Positions 5,901 to 6,873 of a stretch of 6,873 bases of DNA are shown piece after piece; the stretch's first letter is position 1; every line of letters starts with the position of its first letter. Origin of the DNA: Dehalococcoidia bacterium UBA4060 (GTDB taxonomy: Bacteria > Chloroflexota > Dehalococcoidia > GIF9 > UBA5629); contig DFZI01000054.1 of NCBI GenBank assembly GCA_002383665.1, positions 1-6,873 on the forward strand, read 5' to 3'. The position numbers were made by a program, and so were the translations under genes. The notes below the pieces were generated by a model, which saw nothing but the letters and a program-made list of their open reading frames with translations, was not told where the DNA came from and did not search any database.

Positions 5901-6873
5901 ATCTTGCCAGACGGTTGGACAAGATACCTCCATATCTGTTTGTGGAAATAAACCAGAAAATAGCGGAAAAAAAGGCGCAGGGTGTTGACGTTATCAGCTT
6001 TGCCATCGGTGACCCTGATTTGCCTACGCCCGATTATATCATTGAAAAATTATGCAAATCGGCAAACAACCCGGTCAACCATCACTATCCGGAGACACTT
6101 GGATTGCCAGAGCTACGTCGGGCCATTGCCCAATGGTACAAGAACAGGTTTAACGTTGAGCTTGATCCTGAAAGAGAGGTGTTGCCTCTGATCGGATCCA
6201 AAGAAGGAATCGGCCATATGTCCTTTTGCCTGCTCGATCCGGGTGATATCGCACTGGTGCCGGATCCGGGCTATCCTGTATATTCTATCAGCAGCCTGCT
6301 GGCGGGTGGTGATGTACATTATCTGCCGCTTACGGAAAGGAACAATTTTTTACCTGAACTTGATAATATTCCAGGTAAGGTAATCAAAAAGGCCAAGGTA
6401 CTGTGGCTCTGCTATCCTAATAATCCAACGGGTGCTGTGGCAGAGCCCGATTTTTTCAAAAAAGTTGTCGATTTTGCCCAAAAACATAATATTGCCGTAT
6501 GCCATGACGCTCCCTATACCGAGGTGGCTTATGATGGCTATAAACCACATAGCTTCCTCGAAACACCGGGTGCGAAAGATGTAGGCATCGAGTTTCACTC
6601 ACTTTCCAAGACATTCAACATGACCGGATGGAGGATCGGCATGGCTGTAGGTAACCGTACCCTGGTTGATGCACTCTTCCGGTTCAAGTCTAATCTCGAT
6701 TCAGGTATTCCGCAGGCTATTCAAGAGGCTGCTATAGAAGCATTGCTGGGGCCCCAAGAGGATGTTGAGTCGAGGAGCAGGATATTACAGGCGCGGCGCG
6801 ATAAAATTGTTGATGCTTTGCAACAAATAGGGCTAAAAGTTCAAAAGCCAAAAGCGGCTTTCTATATCTGGGC
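5897..6873 (+). CDS. dapL: LL-diaminopimelate aminotransferase, 3' end cut by window
   Basis: This class I/II fold-type-I PLP aminotransferase runs to the right edge; 325 codons are visible of an expected total near 390. It would turn tetrahydrodipicolinate plus glutamate into LL-diaminopimelate in one step, bypassing the acylated DapD/C/E intermediates. PLP Lys238 lies in SLSKTFNMTGWRIG (235-248). YPNNPTG (173-179) and HDAPYTE (203-209; Asp204 and Tyr207) form the cofactor site, and GSKEGI and PDPGYPVY are the substrate and phosphate segments. The N-terminus MNLARRLDKIPPYLF and the IGDPDLPTP segment match, from memory, the bacterial/archaeal DapL subgroup rather than aspartate aminotransferases. 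ATG 5897 overlaps the dapF stop (ATGA), and GGGAG (5882-5886) inside dapF is a plausible ribosome binding site. Adjacency to dapF strongly supports the assignment. A related aminotransferase of other specificity is less likely. Confidence 0.92.
   Translation, partial: MNLARRLDKIPPYLFVEINQKIAEKKAQGVDVISFAIGDPDLPTPDYIIEKLCKSANNPVNHHYPETLGLPELRRAIAQWYKNRFNVELDPEREVLPLIGSKEGIGHMSFCLLDPGDIALVPDPGYPVYSISSLLAGGDVHYLPLTERNNFLPELDNIPGKVIKKAKVLWLCYPNNPTGAVAEPDFFKKVVDFAQKHNIAVCHDAPYTEVAYDGYKPHSFLETPGAKDVGIEFHSLSKTFNMTGWRIGMAVGNRTLVDALFRFKSNLDSGIPQAIQEAAIEALLGPQEDVESRSRILQARRDKIVDALQQIGLKVQKPKAAFYIW

Noticed and set aside
5982..6191. 69-codon plus-strand frame inside dapL
   Set aside because: dapL is open across it in another frame with clear aminotransferase motifs, so this is an out-of-frame shadow.

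Overview
The window looks like an ordinary chromosomal housekeeping region of a bacterium of moderate GC content. The most likely source is a member of the Chloroflexota, perhaps class Dehalococcoidia. That guess is an inference from recalled gene order (pgk, tpiA, miaA, dapF, dapL together), from the DapL type of LL-diaminopimelate aminotransferase, and from the unusual P-loop of the guanylate kinase. No marker gene in the window settles it. I see no mobile element, phage gene, CRISPR array, resistance gene or compositional break.

Left part (1-1404): a class II tRNA-Ser(GCU) lies on the minus strand at the left edge with its own likely promoter. A short divergent spacer follows, then two overlapping plus-strand genes: ybeY (rRNA-maturation endonuclease) and a metallo-beta-lactamase-fold hydrolase of unknown substrate. 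A -10-like hexamer sits just upstream of the ybeY ATG and no usable Shine-Dalgarno is present, so ybeY may be transcribed leaderless.

Middle (1405-2159): guanylate kinase (gmk) runs on the minus strand, tail to tail with the hydrolase gene. A possible terminator hairpin for the hydrolase transcript lies inside the 3' end of gmk. The spacer between gmk and pgk is a divergent promoter region with candidate sigma70-type elements for both directions and a small inverted repeat between them.

Right part (2160-6873): a tightly packed plus-strand gene row, pgk - tpiA - miaA - dapF - dapL, with gaps of 23, 1 and 3 nt and finally an ATGA overlap, so very probably one operon. It joins two consecutive triose-phosphate steps of glycolysis/gluconeogenesis (PGK, TPI), tRNA A37 prenylation (MiaA), and the last two steps of meso-diaminopimelate formation by the aminotransferase route (DapL makes LL-DAP, DapF epimerises it). 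dapL is cut by the right edge of the window after 325 codons; its final part is not visible.

Nothing here amounts to a new biological system. The points most worth checking are the possible leaderless start of ybeY, a PGK whose nucleotide-site Asp is replaced by Ser, variant motifs in the guanylate kinase, and the orphan hydrolase translationally coupled to ybeY.
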